A stretch of 64,000 nucleotides of DNA from Symsagittifera roscoffensis (lineage: Eukaryota > Xenacoelomorpha > Acoela > Convolutidae). A model generated the notes under the pieces. The model had not been told where the DNA came from. It saw only the letters and a program-made list of their open reading frames with translations, and did no database searches. Positions 1 to 13,440 of the stretch are shown piece by piece (position 1 is the first letter of the stretch; the number at the start of each line of letters is the position of its first letter). A program made the position numbers and the translations under genes. The stretch covers positions 59,195,896-59,259,895 of the forward strand of contig NC_087068.1 of the NCBI RefSeq assembly GCF_963678635.1, in the 5' to 3' direction.

Positions 1-1000
1 AATTAGAAGAGACAGTAAGCTTAAAACTACAAAACATTTCTAATACAAAAAAAAATTATTTCACCTTTGATGATTTACACAATTCAAATGATAATTTATC
101 AGAAAAAGTGACTCAAAAACTATCTTCTGATCTTATACAAAAATAATTCAAATTTTAAAGTAAAAATCTCATTTAAAAAAGATAAAATTATTGTCGAAGA
201 TACGGACACAGTATTGCGAACTTAGACAAGAACAACAAGAGAAGTCGAACAGACCACTAAAAGAGAAAAAAGCATATAAATCTTGTTCTGAATGCATAGA
301 ATAGTATCAAGATTTACCTAAACAATAAATGAAAGTAAAAATAGTACAGGAAATCAACTTGCATCCAGCTACAATAGCAACAGATCACAATCACCGTTTA
401 AAAGTAACTCTCGAAGAAGATCTCCAGATTGAAGAAATTCTAATTCACAAAACAGATATAGCCACCCAAGTAGACACAATAGTCAATATACAAACAGCTA
501 CTCGCAATTAAACTCAAACATGAGTAAGTACTCTAAATATAATAATAAAACAAATATAGTAGATATTACTAGACATATAGATAATATAGATATTATTATA
601 GAGTAATAGACATTACTCAAACGACCATTCTTCATATAATGGCCACAGAAACTACTCAAATATCAGATCTAGAAATTTAAAAAAAAAGACTCAAATATCA
701 GAAACTATAATAACAGATCACGTGAAAACTCAAATAAAATAGGAAGAGGATTAACAGCTATCAAAATAGATCATGAAATTATTCACAGTCACCACATCAA
801 TATAGTTCACAATCCTCATGTAGCAACATCAAAATTACAGAAACAGCACAACAAAACATTACGAAAAAATAAATCAAGTAGAATCTACAACTGAAACAAC
901 TCCTGACCCACCAGGAATTGAAAAAAACGCAACTTTAGAACTTCATTTAAATCATGTACCTTGTGAAAGCACAAAAGTAACACCGAAAACAAAATAAAAC
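1..1000 (+). pseudogene. Decayed Ty3/gypsy gag 3' part with zinc-knuckle relic
   Basis: This plus-strand stretch is A/C-rich and broken by many stops. At 192-221 one frame reads CRRYGHSIAN, which matches the spacing of a retroelement CCHC knuckle in its second Cys and His, while the first and last Cys have been lost. An intact version of the same motif occurs at 15,600-15,641. Downstream translations are Ser/Asn/Tyr-rich, as in gag C-termini. The 5' end lies outside the window. The assignment rests on the knuckle match and on the protease-like relic that follows. Confidence 0.5.
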
Positions 1001-1199
1001 TTATTGTGTTAAGAATTGAATATTGATATGAAGCCCCGTTCAATGCGACTACTGCTAAAACGAATATACCGACATTAACCCTGGTAAGTCAAAGGTAAGG
1101 CAAACTACAGATATAATTGATAAACATCATATTGCCGAAAAACACAACAAACAAATATTGTATAGAAAAATACAACCTCCAAAACTAAAACACTCCATC

Positions 1200-1620
1200 T
1201 AAAAAAAATGGGACAAGACTTCTTCTTTTAGAAAGCCCAAAACGTAAGAACTTTGAACCTACAGACCTCGAATTAGATTTTTAATCGAGTTAGGAGCAGA
1301 ATCAAAATTCAATTATACTAACACATGAAACGAAACACGCTCAATTCATCCCAAGTTGATACTCCATAGTACGGAAAGCAAATTAGCTATTCCACAAGGT
1401 ACAAGAAATTCAATTATCTCTTCAACCAACAGTCCCTTTAAACAAATAATCTATTTTCCAGATATAAATTGTACTATGATGGGAATACCGCTCATCGCTT
1501 AACATATACCAATATTATTGTAAATAATCAAAGATACAAATCAAACTACAACTCAAACATAAATACACACGAAAGAAAAACGCTCCATCGATATATTTTC
1601 AAAGGTTAACTGATCAATCT
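1200..1620 (+). pseudogene. Retroelement aspartic protease relic
   Basis: One frame carries the motif IELGAES near 1,283-1,303 where gypsy-type retropepsins have D-S/T-G-A, so the catalytic Asp position is altered. A run of hydrophobic strand-like residues follows, as expected for the protease fold, and the position directly after the gag relic agrees. Stops and frameshifts interrupt the frame, so no active enzyme is encoded. The motif is seen; the family is inferred from order and pattern. Confidence 0.45.
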
Positions 1621-1749
1621 CCATTTTTTTAAAACTATATCCAAGAGAAAATCAACAACGAAAACGTTAAAAACCATTAACTGGTTATGCATACAATTTT
1701 CTCATTGTTCAACTTCATCAAACAAAACACTTTGATGTTGTTTATTTTT

Positions 1750-2295
1750 TCTGACACATAAATTTTTGCGATTTCACGTGTAAAACGCTTACAAGTTTGT
1801 TTTGGTAAAAAGAAAATTTTTTAGCTGAACCATCGAGTGTGGTTATATAAATGCTGTACGTCTGTGAGTCCAACTTTGATGAAGGGGTGTAATTATAGGT
1901 TCTGCGCCTACATACAAACATTTAGTGGGCTGTGATAGCGTTTAAATAGTCTTCGACTGAGTATTTTGGATCTTTTCTTTTAAAAAACACTAGTGGTTTG
2001 TTTCATTTGATAGATGATCTGCCGTTGAGGTAAGGATTTGTCGTCATTTGAAGTGATTCTCCTGTGTTATGTAATTGTGTAACAATTGTAAGTTAAATTC
2101 GGCTTGTTTCGTCCTGTTGTAAGTAATATGGTAATGGAATTTTATTTCTCATTATTTCTGGTTGGTAACGTTGAGTATGCATTGGGTAATGTGTTTGCAT
2201 GTTAGGACTTGGTGATGTAAAGTTTGGTTTCAAAGAAAATTTAGATTGCAATGCTGGATTTCTTGAAGAATTGAAAAACCTTTGTAGCACCACTT
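1750..2295 (-). pseudogene. Inverted gag capsid-like fragment
   Basis: Here the plus strand switches from A/C-rich to T/G-rich, so the retroelement coding sense is on the minus strand. The minus strand carries an open Q/P/N-rich stretch from 2,293 down to 2,093, preceded in the decayed minus-strand reading by SVEDYLNAIT, a pattern typical of gypsy gag capsid regions. The fragment is broken by stops. It looks like a piece of the same element family inserted or inverted inside plus-strand copies. Confidence 0.4.
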
Positions 2296-5000
2296 TTTTA
2301 TTTTGGTCACAATTAGATAAAACCCGACATAACAGTTAGGCGTTAAACCGATTACAAAACAGACTCGTCATTCACAAAGATAAAAAAATCCTAATAGTCA
2401 AATATTATCTCGGAACTGCAAATACACCACAAAGTATACCAAATCTACCATCGGACAACCTAAGTTTCACTCTAAACCTCTGAACAAATCAGAGAAAACT
2501 CATTCAACCCCCAACTCCTGCAAAAAGACTTACGTATTGGATAAACTACACATTTTCCAACGGCGAACCAACACTAACTAACGATCCTATTGACATTCCT
2601 TCCGGTAAAACCTTATCAACACTACCAGAAACACTCCATCTACCATCGACACCACCAGTAACAATCATATCATCTTCAGATTGGAAGACATTTGTAGCAC
2701 CAAATTTTTCAGTTGGTCACAGTTAGATAGTACCCCACATCACAGTTGGGCGTTAAACCGATTACAAAACATACACGGCATTCACAAAGATAAACAAGAT
2801 CTTAATAGTTAGATATTATTTCAACAAAATTATGTTTTAAATTTCGGAAGTTTATTATCTTACAAATCAACACTACCACTTTCTCAATGAGACAAAACAT
2901 TATAATCCTTGCATTCTCTATTTATTTGTACAGAATAACAATAAAATACACACGATACACTATAAAAACCATTGGAAATACATATTTTCACAACCCATTT
3001 TCAGGACTAGCAAACATGTATCTTTTAGGATTGAAATAACACAATGTATTTTACCTTCTCGCTTTATCAAAACTAACAGTTCACACCATACTATCCACAC
3101 GCAAGACCTTCTAGAGACGCATCATAATTGCGAGGACGATAAAAAAACATTACATGAACATGCAACACATCATCTCAAAATCCAGACAAAACCCACGAAA
3201 TCAATAATTCTACCATAAAACTATTGCATTCTCAAGCATCTACACGCAATTTGTATGTTGAGGACTCATATACCTTTGAAAACAGACAAATTTTTTTCTC
3301 AGAACCACTGGCTCTAGCGCATCATAACGCACATTTAAGTGAACCATAATATGAACTAACATATAATCTCTACATTCCACTATCACAAATTTCAAATAAA
3401 TTCCGACATCAAAGTCAATGTTAAAATCAAAATACACCGAATGAAAGACAGATAATTCAACCATGATGTAACAGAAAATTAACACTTCTACGAGTACAAT
3501 TCAACACGCCTTCTCCGCCTGCATCTTCAACTTCCTCAAGCCTACAACATCTACCATAGAAAGCACCCATCCACCTACCAGTCAAAACACAGCACAAAAT
3601 ACAGCAAATGTACCATCGTAGTACCTATGTTCCACTCTAAACCTCTGACCAAATAAGAGAAAACTAATTCAACCCGCAAACTCCTTCAAAATGACTTACA
3701 TATTGGATGAACAACGCATTTCCACACGGTGAACCAACCCTAGTTAACGACCCTAGTAATATTCTTTTCAGTAAAACTTCATCAAACCTACCAGAAGTAC
3801 TACCCTTACCATCAACACCATCAGTAACAAGTAAATCATCTCTAGATTGGAAGACCTTTATAGCACCGACTTTTTTATTTGGTCACAGTTAGAAAGTACC
3901 GACAATCACAGTTGGGTATTAAACCGATTACAAAACAGTCACGCCTTTCACAAAGATAAACAAGATCTTAATAGTAAATGTTATCTCAACAAGTTTTTGA
4001 TTCAAAACTCGATAAAACTACAAACACGCCACAAAATACACCAAATCTATCATCGGATTACCTAGGCTCCACTCTAAGCCCCTGAAAAAATAAGAGAAAA
4101 CTCATTCAACCCAACTTATTCGAAAAGACTTACGTCTTGTATGAATTTCACATTTCATGGTGAAACAACCCTAGCTGATGACCCTAGTGACATTCCTTCC
4201 GGTAAAACCTCATCCTTCAACTCTACCAGAAACACTTCCCCTATCATCAACTCCATCAGTAACAAGTATATCATCTCTAGATTGGAAGACCTTCGTAGCA
4301 CCAATTTTTTGTTTTGGTCTTAATTAGATAGTAGCCGACATCACAGTTGGGCATTAAACCGATTAGAAAACAGACACGGCATTCGCAAAGATAAACAAGC
4401 TCTTAATAGTCAAATGTTATCTCAACAAAGTTTTGTTTTCAAATTCGGAAAAACAATGAAACTGAATTAATTACTTTACAATTCACCCATTACAATTTTC
4501 TCAACCAGAGAAAAAATTACAATCCTTGCAATCCTTGCACAATAAAAAACGACAGGTACACTATCAAAACAATTGTTTATACATTTTTTTACATCCCAAT
4601 TTCAAAACTCTCAAACACATTGTCGTTTAGGAGTGACATTACACAATTTATCTTACCTTTTCGCACTTTATAACGAACAGTTCACAAGATACTATCTCCA
4701 TGCAAGACATCTCAGGGTCGCACTATGATAGCGAAGACGATCAACAAAAAACAATACATGAATATTCAACAAACCAATTAACACAAAGCGAATGAAAATA
4801 GCAAGCAATCGAAAAAACTATGATCATTGCCACACTCTCTTCTAAAGGCCGCACTACAACACTTGTTGGCTATAAATTTACTAGAAAATAGACTAGATCA
4901 CGAATTATATGACCAGATTTAAACTGAAATAATATTAAATCGCAATCCCATGATTGTTAAACGAACCGAAACGTCCAAAATTAGTCAATTAGAAAAAAAA
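2290..5000 (+). repeat. Higher-order tandem repeat of decayed retroelement units
   Basis: A module of about 410-435 bp recurs with its anchor (ggtcac followed by a/tagttagata-like sequence) at about 2,305, 2,715, 3,881 and 4,316. Two modules plus about 0.7 kb of following sequence form a larger unit repeated at an offset of about 1.6 kb: 2.3-3.5 kb against 3.9-5.0 kb, roughly 80% identical by eye. The following sequence (3,100-3,190 and 4,700-4,790) matches the segment later found at about 20,820-20,900 and 25,150-25,220. All frames are broken. The translated modules are rich in P, S and T and I do not recognise a domain in them. Confidence 0.55.
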
Positions 5001-6530
5001 AACACTCGAACTTTTGTAAATTTTCACGTTTTCATAGACTAAACCCATCGTCATCAAATTGAACAAAATTAAGGCGATATACAACTCGGCAAAAATTATC
5101 CCTAACTTGGCGCACATGTAAGATTACACTACGATTTCCACGATAAAACTGGGATACTTCATAGTCGTATAAATGACCCATCAAAATGTAAATCTAGCAC
5201 AAAAAGTACTCTAATAAAAAATACAACCCAAACAAGTTCAACTCACGCGAGGTTTAAAAAACGGCAATATTTTATATCGATTTAACATTTACCTTGTAAG
5301 AATGATCAATGATACTGCAACCCAGTTATCCATTGTTTGGTTTCCTCAACACACATGTAACATCTTTCAAGTTGCTAAACTTCAAGCACGAATGTTCAAA
5401 TTTGAAAAAAAAAATGCATAGATTCTATAACGTTTGACCAAGTACATCCACATAGAACAAAAAAAATCTACAGGTCTCTAAGGAACGTAGAAAAATTGAA
5501 AATAAGTAAACACCTTTCGGAATACCAGTTTCGGAAACCTTAATCTTAGTTGAACATGAACAACGATTTGATATAAAAACAGTAACCTTCATAGTTTCTG
5601 AACGCTACAAATTACAATAGAGAAAAATTCTTATATACCAGTCAAACTAAAAAAAAGCAATGGACAAATCGGTAAAAAACTTTTTCAAGAAAAATCCAGG
5701 AAACACGTCTACAGGAACTATAACTTTTGAACCACGCATGTTTTGGAGCAATTCACATGGACACGAAACTTGATTACACTAAAACTAGATATTTTCAAGA
5801 AAAGTCACTATCAAAAGCTGAAACACTACATCATCTTGGTGATTAAGAAAAGAAACAGATTCTACAAACACTTGAACTAGCAGTATCAAAAATTGTTTAT
5901 CCAGGAAAACTACTCTCAGTTAATTGCTCAAATTTCCTTGATTAGGAAGGAAACATATTTTAGTACTACAATCTATATCTGTAAACTTGATTGATGTAAG
6001 TTTTTGATTGATTAAAATTTTTGATGTAAGCTTTTAAGGAATTAAGGATTACATTTTTCTCAATGAGGAAAAGTATCGCCCACAAGATATTTTCACGATC
6101 AATTTCGTTAGTTTCATTTTTATCAGACATGAGTTATTAGCTTTTTTAGGATGGCCATACTACTTATGAGAAATTTTGACTATAGAAAATTATCAGCAAA
6201 ACCAAACACACACAAAATGGTACAATCATTACACCGAGAGCACCGCCACAGTTACACAATTCATCAAATCATAATCAATTACAAGTAATTCCACAAACAG
6301 TTATTGAACCACTTTATCATTAGCATCACGACTCCATCAAAGCTATGAAATAAAACGGAGCTTCATCTCGCATATTGCTTATTAGCCACTAAATATTGAT
6401 GCCACAAATGAAAACATAACAGAGCAACCACACAAATTTAAGCTTCGTTTTCAAAACAACAATGGTTTTAGCCCACGATGAGCCGCCAAGTTGGATCTCT
6501 CCATCGTTCCTTGAATGTATTAAAATTTTA
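5000..6530 (+). pseudogene. Decayed env-like 3' ORF of a retroelement
   Basis: This is a plus-strand remnant homologous to 7,370-10,700, 17,470-19,680 and 22,030-23,970. Near 6,135-6,170 it encodes a short hydrophobic aromatic segment (LGWPYY-like) followed by a polar tail, as in a membrane-anchored glycoprotein. Many stops and indels are present. The env-like label is an inference from position downstream of pol elsewhere in the window, cysteine-containing ectodomain-like sequence and the hydrophobic C-terminal segment. No function remains. Confidence 0.4.
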
Positions 6531-6865
6531 AATTTAAATACTCGACGCAGCTTACAAATACTACCACACTAATAACATATACCGGAAATTGCAACGATAC
6601 TCACACCAGATTAAATTGGATGCAACTGGAAAAACTTTACTTTTGAAACAAAATACCGACGTTTTCACAAAAACACCATATTCTAAACCTTCATTTTTGA
6701 TACGAAATTACAAGCAACAACTACGAAAAGTTCTAACAATGTTTAAATTCCGTACTCAAAATAAACCACAAGTTTTCCAAGAAAAAATTAAACAACTAGC
6801 TATTTCTTTCCTGAAATAACCAAATAGATATGCTACATCAAAGATCAATGATGGAAAAAACTTTC
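6530..6865. other. Retroelement-derived spacer, no recognisable gene
   Basis: An open stretch of 76 codons (6,589-6,819) is present but contains no recognisable domain. It lies between an env-like relic and a reverse-transcriptase relic and is probably degraded pol-proximal sequence. Confidence 0.3.
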
Positions 6866-7345
6866 ACCTGTACTACTTTCACTCAAACCGACGCAGTTTT
6901 CAAGAAGGAACGCGCAATTAAGGTCCCTATACTTTTACAATACAAAGTAAATAGACTCTCAAACATTCTCGAACAGTACGAAGGTATTTAACAGAAAAAC
7001 AACCAAAAGGAAACATGTTCAAAAACTCGGTTATTATTTTAGCAAAAGAATCTCTAAAGATAGTACTCGACGCTTAAATTCTCTAAGAGATACCTAAATT
7101 CTCTAAGAGATGAATTGAAACGTAACTGAACGTTAGAACGAATACAAGTGAAACTTTCGAAAATAAATGCAATTAATTGTACAAAAGCAGATACGAAGAG
7201 TGCATCTAATCAAAAGCCACAAGATAAAAAAATCATGATGATTAACACAACTTGTCATTAAACGTGAACAAAGCGAAAAAAATATATATTTCATGGAATT
7301 TCCATAGCACCATGCTCTTTCTTCATTCATGAGCAAAGTTTTCGC
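6866..7345 (+). pseudogene. Reverse transcriptase N-terminal (fingers) relic
   Basis: The sequence is homologous to 16,340-16,620. One frame reads KVNRLSNILEQYEGI, corresponding to the fingers region of Ty3/gypsy reverse transcriptase, just before stops. The palm, RNase H and integrase that should follow are absent: env-like sequence begins near 7,370, so an internal deletion has joined RT to env. Most of this relic is included in the 1,374-bp tandem duplication. Confidence 0.45.
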
Positions 7346-8293
7346 ACCATTAAAATAAGTAATTACCTTATCGCAGAATTAGACTATGTTTTGGCACAAT
7401 CGGACAGATGACTCATCAAAAGGCAGAGCTAGCACAAAAAGCAGCGGATATCACGAGAAAAAAAATTGGAAAACACAATTCAAACAAATTTCAACTCACA
7501 TTGAATTTAGGAGACGACACTTAAAAATATTAAGGCATCCACTTTCTCTGTAAGAAAAATCAAGGGTACTGCGACCCCGCAACTCGTATCCAGGCAACAA
7601 TTGTTTGGTTTCCCGAAAACTCATGTACCATCTTTAAACTTGCTAAATTTCAAGCACGAACGATTAATTTTCACGAAAAATAGTTTATAGAATCTATACC
7701 GTTAATCTACTGTCTGTTCCAAAAAACAACCTACTAGTCCCTATAGGAACGTAGAAGAACTGAAAATATATAGATTCGTTTTCTACTCTACCCAGAAATC
7801 GATTTTGGATGCTTGTATTGGAAATCTCTGTTTGTAACACATTGTTCCTAACACCGAATTGAAATTTAAAAAAAAGATTTGTTATGAAAATAAGAAAAGC
7901 CAGAGTTCCTGAACAAGCTTCAAACCACAAGAGAGGCTTCAAAAAGTCTAATAAAACTACAAAATATCATGAAAATTTCGTTGAAAAACTTCTTCCAGAA
8001 AACCGTGAAAGAACACGTCTACAAGAACTATCATTAAAAAACCACACATATTTGGGAGCAGTCAATTTAATAAACACTTGATTAGATACTTGATTACACT
8101 TTAAGTAGAGATTTCATGAAATGTTACGTCATTATCAAAAATCGAAACATTACATCATCCATGGGAATTAGATAGAACACCGATTCTACAATCACTAGCA
8201 CTAGCAGTATTAAAGATTCATCATGCAGGATACCTATTCTCAGGTTATTGCTCAAATTTCAATGATTACAAGAACAAAATTTTTCTACCAGAA
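6920..8293 (+). repeat. Tandem duplication, unit 1 (RT-env relic)
   Basis: This 1,374-bp unit is repeated almost exactly at 8,294-9,668. The only differences I see are scattered single-base changes, such as tcgcagaatt against tcgcacaatt, and small A-run length changes. The content is a decayed RT-fingers fragment followed by env-like sequence. Confidence 0.85.
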
Positions 8294-9668
8294 AAGGTCC
8301 CTATACATTTACAATACAAAGTAAATAGACTCTCAAACATTCTCGAACAGTACGAAGGTATTTAACAGAAAAACAACCAAAAGGAAACATGTTCAAAAAC
8401 TCGGTTATTATTTTAGCAAAAGAATCTCTAAAGATAGTACTCGACGCTTAAATTCTCTAAGAGATACCTAAATTCTCTAAGAGATGAATTAAAACGTAAC
8501 TGAACGTTAGAACGAATACAAGTGAAACTTTCGAAAATAAATGCAATTAATTGTACAAAAGCAGATACGAAGAGTGCATCTAATCAAAAGCCCCAAGATA
8601 AAAAAAATCATGATGATTAACACAACTTTTCATTAAACGTGAACAAAGCGAAAAAAATATATATTTCATGGAATTTCCATAGCACCATGCTCTTTCTTCA
8701 TTCATGAGCAAAGTTTTCGCACCATTAAAATAAGTAATTACCTTATCGCACAATTAGACTATGTTTTGGCACAATCGGACAGATGACTCATCAAAAGGCA
8801 GAGCTAGCACAAAAAGCAGCGGATATCACGAGAAAAAAAATTGGAAAACACAATTCAAACAAATTTCAACTCACATTGAATTTAGGAGACGACACTTAAA
8901 AATATTAAGGCATCCACTTTCTCTGTAAGAAAAATCAAGGGTACTGCGACCCCGCAACTCGTATCCAGGCAACAATTGTTTGGTTTCCCGAAAACTCATG
9001 TACCATCTTTAAACTTGCTAAATTTCAAGCACGAACGATTAATTTTCACGAAAAATAGTTTATAGAATCTATACCGTTAATCTACTGTCTGTTCCAAAAA
9101 ACAACATACTAGTCCCTATAGGAACGTAGAAGAACTGAAAATATATAGATTCGTTTTCTACTCTACCCAGAAATCGATTTTGGATGCTTGTATTGGAAAT
9201 CTCTGTTTGTAACACATTGTTCCTAACACCGAATTGAAATTTAAAAAAAAGATTTGTTATGAAAATAAGAAAAGCCAGAGTTCCTGAACAAGCTTCAAAC
9301 CACAAGAGAGGCTTCAAAAAGTCTAATAAAACTACAAAAATATCATGAAAATTTCGTTGAAAAACTTCTTCCAGAAAACCGTGACAGAACACGTCTACAA
9401 GAACTATCACTAAAAAACCACACATATTTGGGAGCAGTCAATTTAATAAACACTTGATTAGATACTTGATTACACTTTAAGTAGAGATTTCATGAAATGT
9501 TACGTCATTATCAAAAATCGAAACATTACATCATCCATGAGAATTAGATAGAACACCGATTCTACAATCACTAGCACTAGCAGTATTAAAGATTCATCAT
9601 GCAGGATACCTATTCTCAGGTTATTGCTCAAATTTCAATGATTACAAGAACAAAATTGTTCTACCAGA
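8294..9668 (+). repeat. Tandem duplication, unit 2 (RT-env relic)
   Basis: Second copy of 6,920-8,293. It continues at its right edge into further env-like sequence (from about 9,655), whereas unit 1 stops at a ccagaa junction and jumps back to the unit start. Unit 2 therefore carries the original right flank. Confidence 0.85.
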
Positions 9669-10870
9669 ATTTCCTTACGAATGTCTCACCACTACATGTC
9701 TTTGCAGACAAACAACGCTGTCGAAAAGTAACTATTGTTTTTTTAAAAAAAAAATTTCTAGATATTTTACCAGGACGCTCCTATTTTTAGAATGCCGCTG
9801 TCGCATGTTGATCATAATAAAGCCAGCTCAACCGCCATGAAGATTAAAAATTTTTCCTCCACACCAAACCAAAAAATAAGGCCACCTCTAAAAAAATTTC
9901 ACCCGAAAATTTACGGGCAATAGCCAGAAACTCCATTACCGACTAACAATTCATAGAAGTTGATTCTAAACCTGCAATGCAATATTCATATTCGAACAAA
10001 ATAATTTCAAGAACTTCTCGAAAAAAAGACACCATACAAAGACCATCAATCGATAAAAATGAAAATTAAGAATCTTGCTGAAACAACTGATTTCTCAGGT
10101 ATCTATAAGCAAGATTACAGTGGATGTTTCAAAGAATTTAACGATAATGTTTATCTCAATGGAGCAAGAAATTTCATGATTAATAATTTTTTTTTAACAT
10201 AAATTTTTTTTTAAGAAAAATTAGCTATTTTAGAATGGCCCAATTACATCCAAGAAATATTGACTATTCTATACGCAAAGTTTAATTTTATAGAATTTTT
10301 CATTTCAATTCTAGAAGAAACAAAAAACACAGATGCAATTCACACAGAAGTCAAAGGGCAACTCAGCGTAGCAAGAACATTATTTGCAGGGTATTTTTTG
10401 TTCTTTTTCACTTCTTAAAGGAACTTACAACAAATGTGCAATCCACACACGAGTCAAAAGACAAGTCAGCGTAGCAAAAATATTATTCGCAAGAGTTTTT
10501 GGCTTTTTCTCCAAAAGTTAAATTATTACTAGACGCACAAATTAATGAATACATTTTCAGAAACTATAAACAGAACCAAACACACATGATACTCGAAAAA
10601 AAACACATCTATTACAGCGACCAGTCTATTGCAGCGACTGACCTACACAGCCCTAATAAAAAGTTTGACCATTTTTGCACGCTAACGTCAAAACACTAAA
10701 TCAAATGAATCTAATTTTGACAATTTTGATAACTTGCAACTCACTTTCAACTTCCTTACTTCCCATCGAAGACTCCCGTCCCATTATCATCCCGTATAAA
10801 TACATCCAGCCTGTTGAGATAGCATTTGTAGAAAAAACACTTGAAATGAGTTTTAACCATTAACTCTATA
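9669..10870 (+). pseudogene. Decayed env-like C-terminal part
   Basis: This continues the env-like relic. A hydrophobic membrane-like segment is visible around 10,220-10,300, followed by a polar tail region to about 10,700, matching the order seen at 19,120-19,680 and 23,440-23,970. A further open stretch at 10,675-10,863 begins with a hydrophobic run. Stops are frequent. Confidence 0.35.
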
Positions 10871-13440
10871 ATCTCATCGAATTTTACTGAATTCACAGTG
10901 ACTCCCGGAAAAGTTAAAATCATCCGAATACTCGAATTCTTTGGCCACTCTTAAGTAGTACAAATGTGATTATCTTGCTCGCAAAGCTTCTTATGAAATT
11001 GCTTCTGATCCCAAACTTCTTATCCGCAAAGCTTCTTATACCAAAATTGAAACTAACTTTCATAATGAATTTGTTTCTGACTTCGACTCTAGGTAAATAT
11101 GAATTTGATTTCACTAATTTATTTTGAAATTTGAAATTTCACCAAAATTTTTAAAAACCGAGAAAGTCAAAAATAAATCTCGATATTTCTAGAAAACTCT
11201 CAAATCAATAAGGCTTATCATTTGCAGTAAAATGTCAATTATGAAAAAAAGGTTCCTTGCTTAGCTGTAAATTAGCAATTAAGATGCAGTGAAACTTCTA
11301 TAACATGTGATAAACTAATAAACGAGTAATAAGTTCAAGATAAAAGCTAACTTTTTCAATTGTGCGTTAATTTGTAAACTCCCCAATCTGCAACTTGACT
11401 CGCCCCCAATTCACGCACCCCTCTTCACTGTTTTGCATTAATTTTCTTTCAATATTTGTATATAAAGGAGTTTCTCAAGTTTCAAATTTTCCCTCAACCC
11501 GGTTCGAAGAAGTTATTTTAGTAATAAGCTTGAAAAAGCAATGCAGCTTACTGAAATCAGCACACTTATAAAAAGTACCGGAAAGTCCCAGGCCCAAAGC
11601 AGATCAAAATGGAATAAACTGGATAAAGTATTCTTTTGAAATTCAAGTCAAGATTTTGTTAAAAACACATAAAACTTAGTAAACTCCAAGATAACACGAA
11701 ACAAAGACTAATTGATTTCGAGAGAAGAACACAATCAAAAGAAGAAAAGAAAAACACCTGATATAAAAGAATGAGGAAGGTACACACAAAAACTCTCCTC
11801 AAAGAGACGCTCAAAATTATTCTACAACTAGCCTCACTCGACATAAAAGGACGTCATGAGCAACTCTTAAAAATAATGTAACTGATTACAATCCTTTTGC
11901 AAAAAAACTAGCAAAGAACATTATAAAACCGAATTACTAAAAAGTACAGTATAATGTAAGAAGTTTCACAGAGCAAAAAAACGAGCATCAAAAGGGACGA
12001 ACTTCCAACTCTGAAATGGGTTATTTCCTGACTTTGCTTGCGGCAGTCACAAAACTGAAAGTATATAAAGTATGGAGCAGCAATTGTAGCAAAAATAACC
12101 ATTGGACAAGATTAATGGCCAGGTTGATATTGAAAACAAGATACGGTTCCTTGTCAATTGCCGCTTCACTCAGAGAATTCAAATCCTATCTCGCTATTTG
12201 AGGGAAGGCACGTAGTTTCAATCTACTTTGCAAAATCGTCACAACCTCAGCACGGAAATGCAAACTCGATACGATATTTTGACTCACTACAAATACCTTC
12301 AATCTTTGTCGACAATAAGTATTTCACTGATACGAAAAACTTCCACTTTCCTCAAGTAATCACCTCAAAAAATTACACCATACTTCATCCGTCCTTCATA
12401 TGAAAATTTCGAATTTTAAACTTCTTGAACACAGATGGGTGGAGTGAGTTCAAAACCAATAATTTTTTTTGTATCTAATTGTGTTGCTTGATGAAAATTA
12501 CTGTAGAAAGTTTAGAACTAACCAAACTTGATCCTTCACTAACATTCAAGACAATTTGTAAACTGAAGCTTTCTATAGTTTACCTATAGTTTACCTATAG
12601 CTTTCTTAGAAGAATACCAGTTTATACTATTTCTTTTGAGTTTAGGAGATATAAGAGTAATATTAGGATTGGTATTTCACTTAAAAATTGCACGAAGTTA
12701 TCCGGTCGAAAATAAGATGACGATCATACGGTGTATTCTATCCAAAATTATTTTATCAGAAAGCCACCCCACACTTAAACTCACAAGTAACACTGTAAAG
12801 TTTTAGAACTAACCAATAATGATCAACTATCAAGGTTTATGACCATTCGTATAGCGAGCAAACGATTTTCAAACAAACCCTTTTTTAATTTAAATTTAGC
12901 GAATTAAAAAAAGAATAGACAATTTAGACTGAAAACAACATGAAAAAGATAAACCAAATCGCAAATAAAAGTACCTTCTTCCCACGTCTGAAAAAGTCTA
13001 AATCAAGTCTTGAAACCAAGTCAATAACAAAGGTGAAACCAGGTCACAGACAGAACAACAGACCAAATCTATATATGTGGATTGGTTTACTATTCTTCAA
13101 CCCTCTGTCTCGTATCAAGATCCGTTTAATTATGGTTAAGCTTACGTAGATGTAAAGAACGTCACATTGTTCGAGAGCAGTAGAAAATCATTCTAACCAA
13201 TTGATATACTCACTCTCCAACTCAGCTTACTAAACAATAATATACACGATTGATTACTTCGAGGATTAGGATAACCTCACAAAAAAAGTAATGACTAACA
13301 GTTTTGGGAATGAAAACTCACACTCGGTTTTTACATTCATCAGTCTAACACTTAAATAAGGAGATTACCTTAAAACAAATAAACATTAATCTCCATAATT
13401 GTTTAATAAAAGATATAGGACAAGATTTCGCTATTACGCC
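10871..13440. other. No supportable gene; possible retroelement 5'/LTR region
   Basis: I see no coding sequence here. A TATA-like motif (tatataaagg) sits near 11,460, following a pyrimidine-rich stretch with Gly/Pro-type codons lacking, so a decayed LTR promoter is possible. I found no matching pair of LTR ends by eye. Short open frames on both strands are low-complexity A/T artefacts. Confidence 0.25.
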
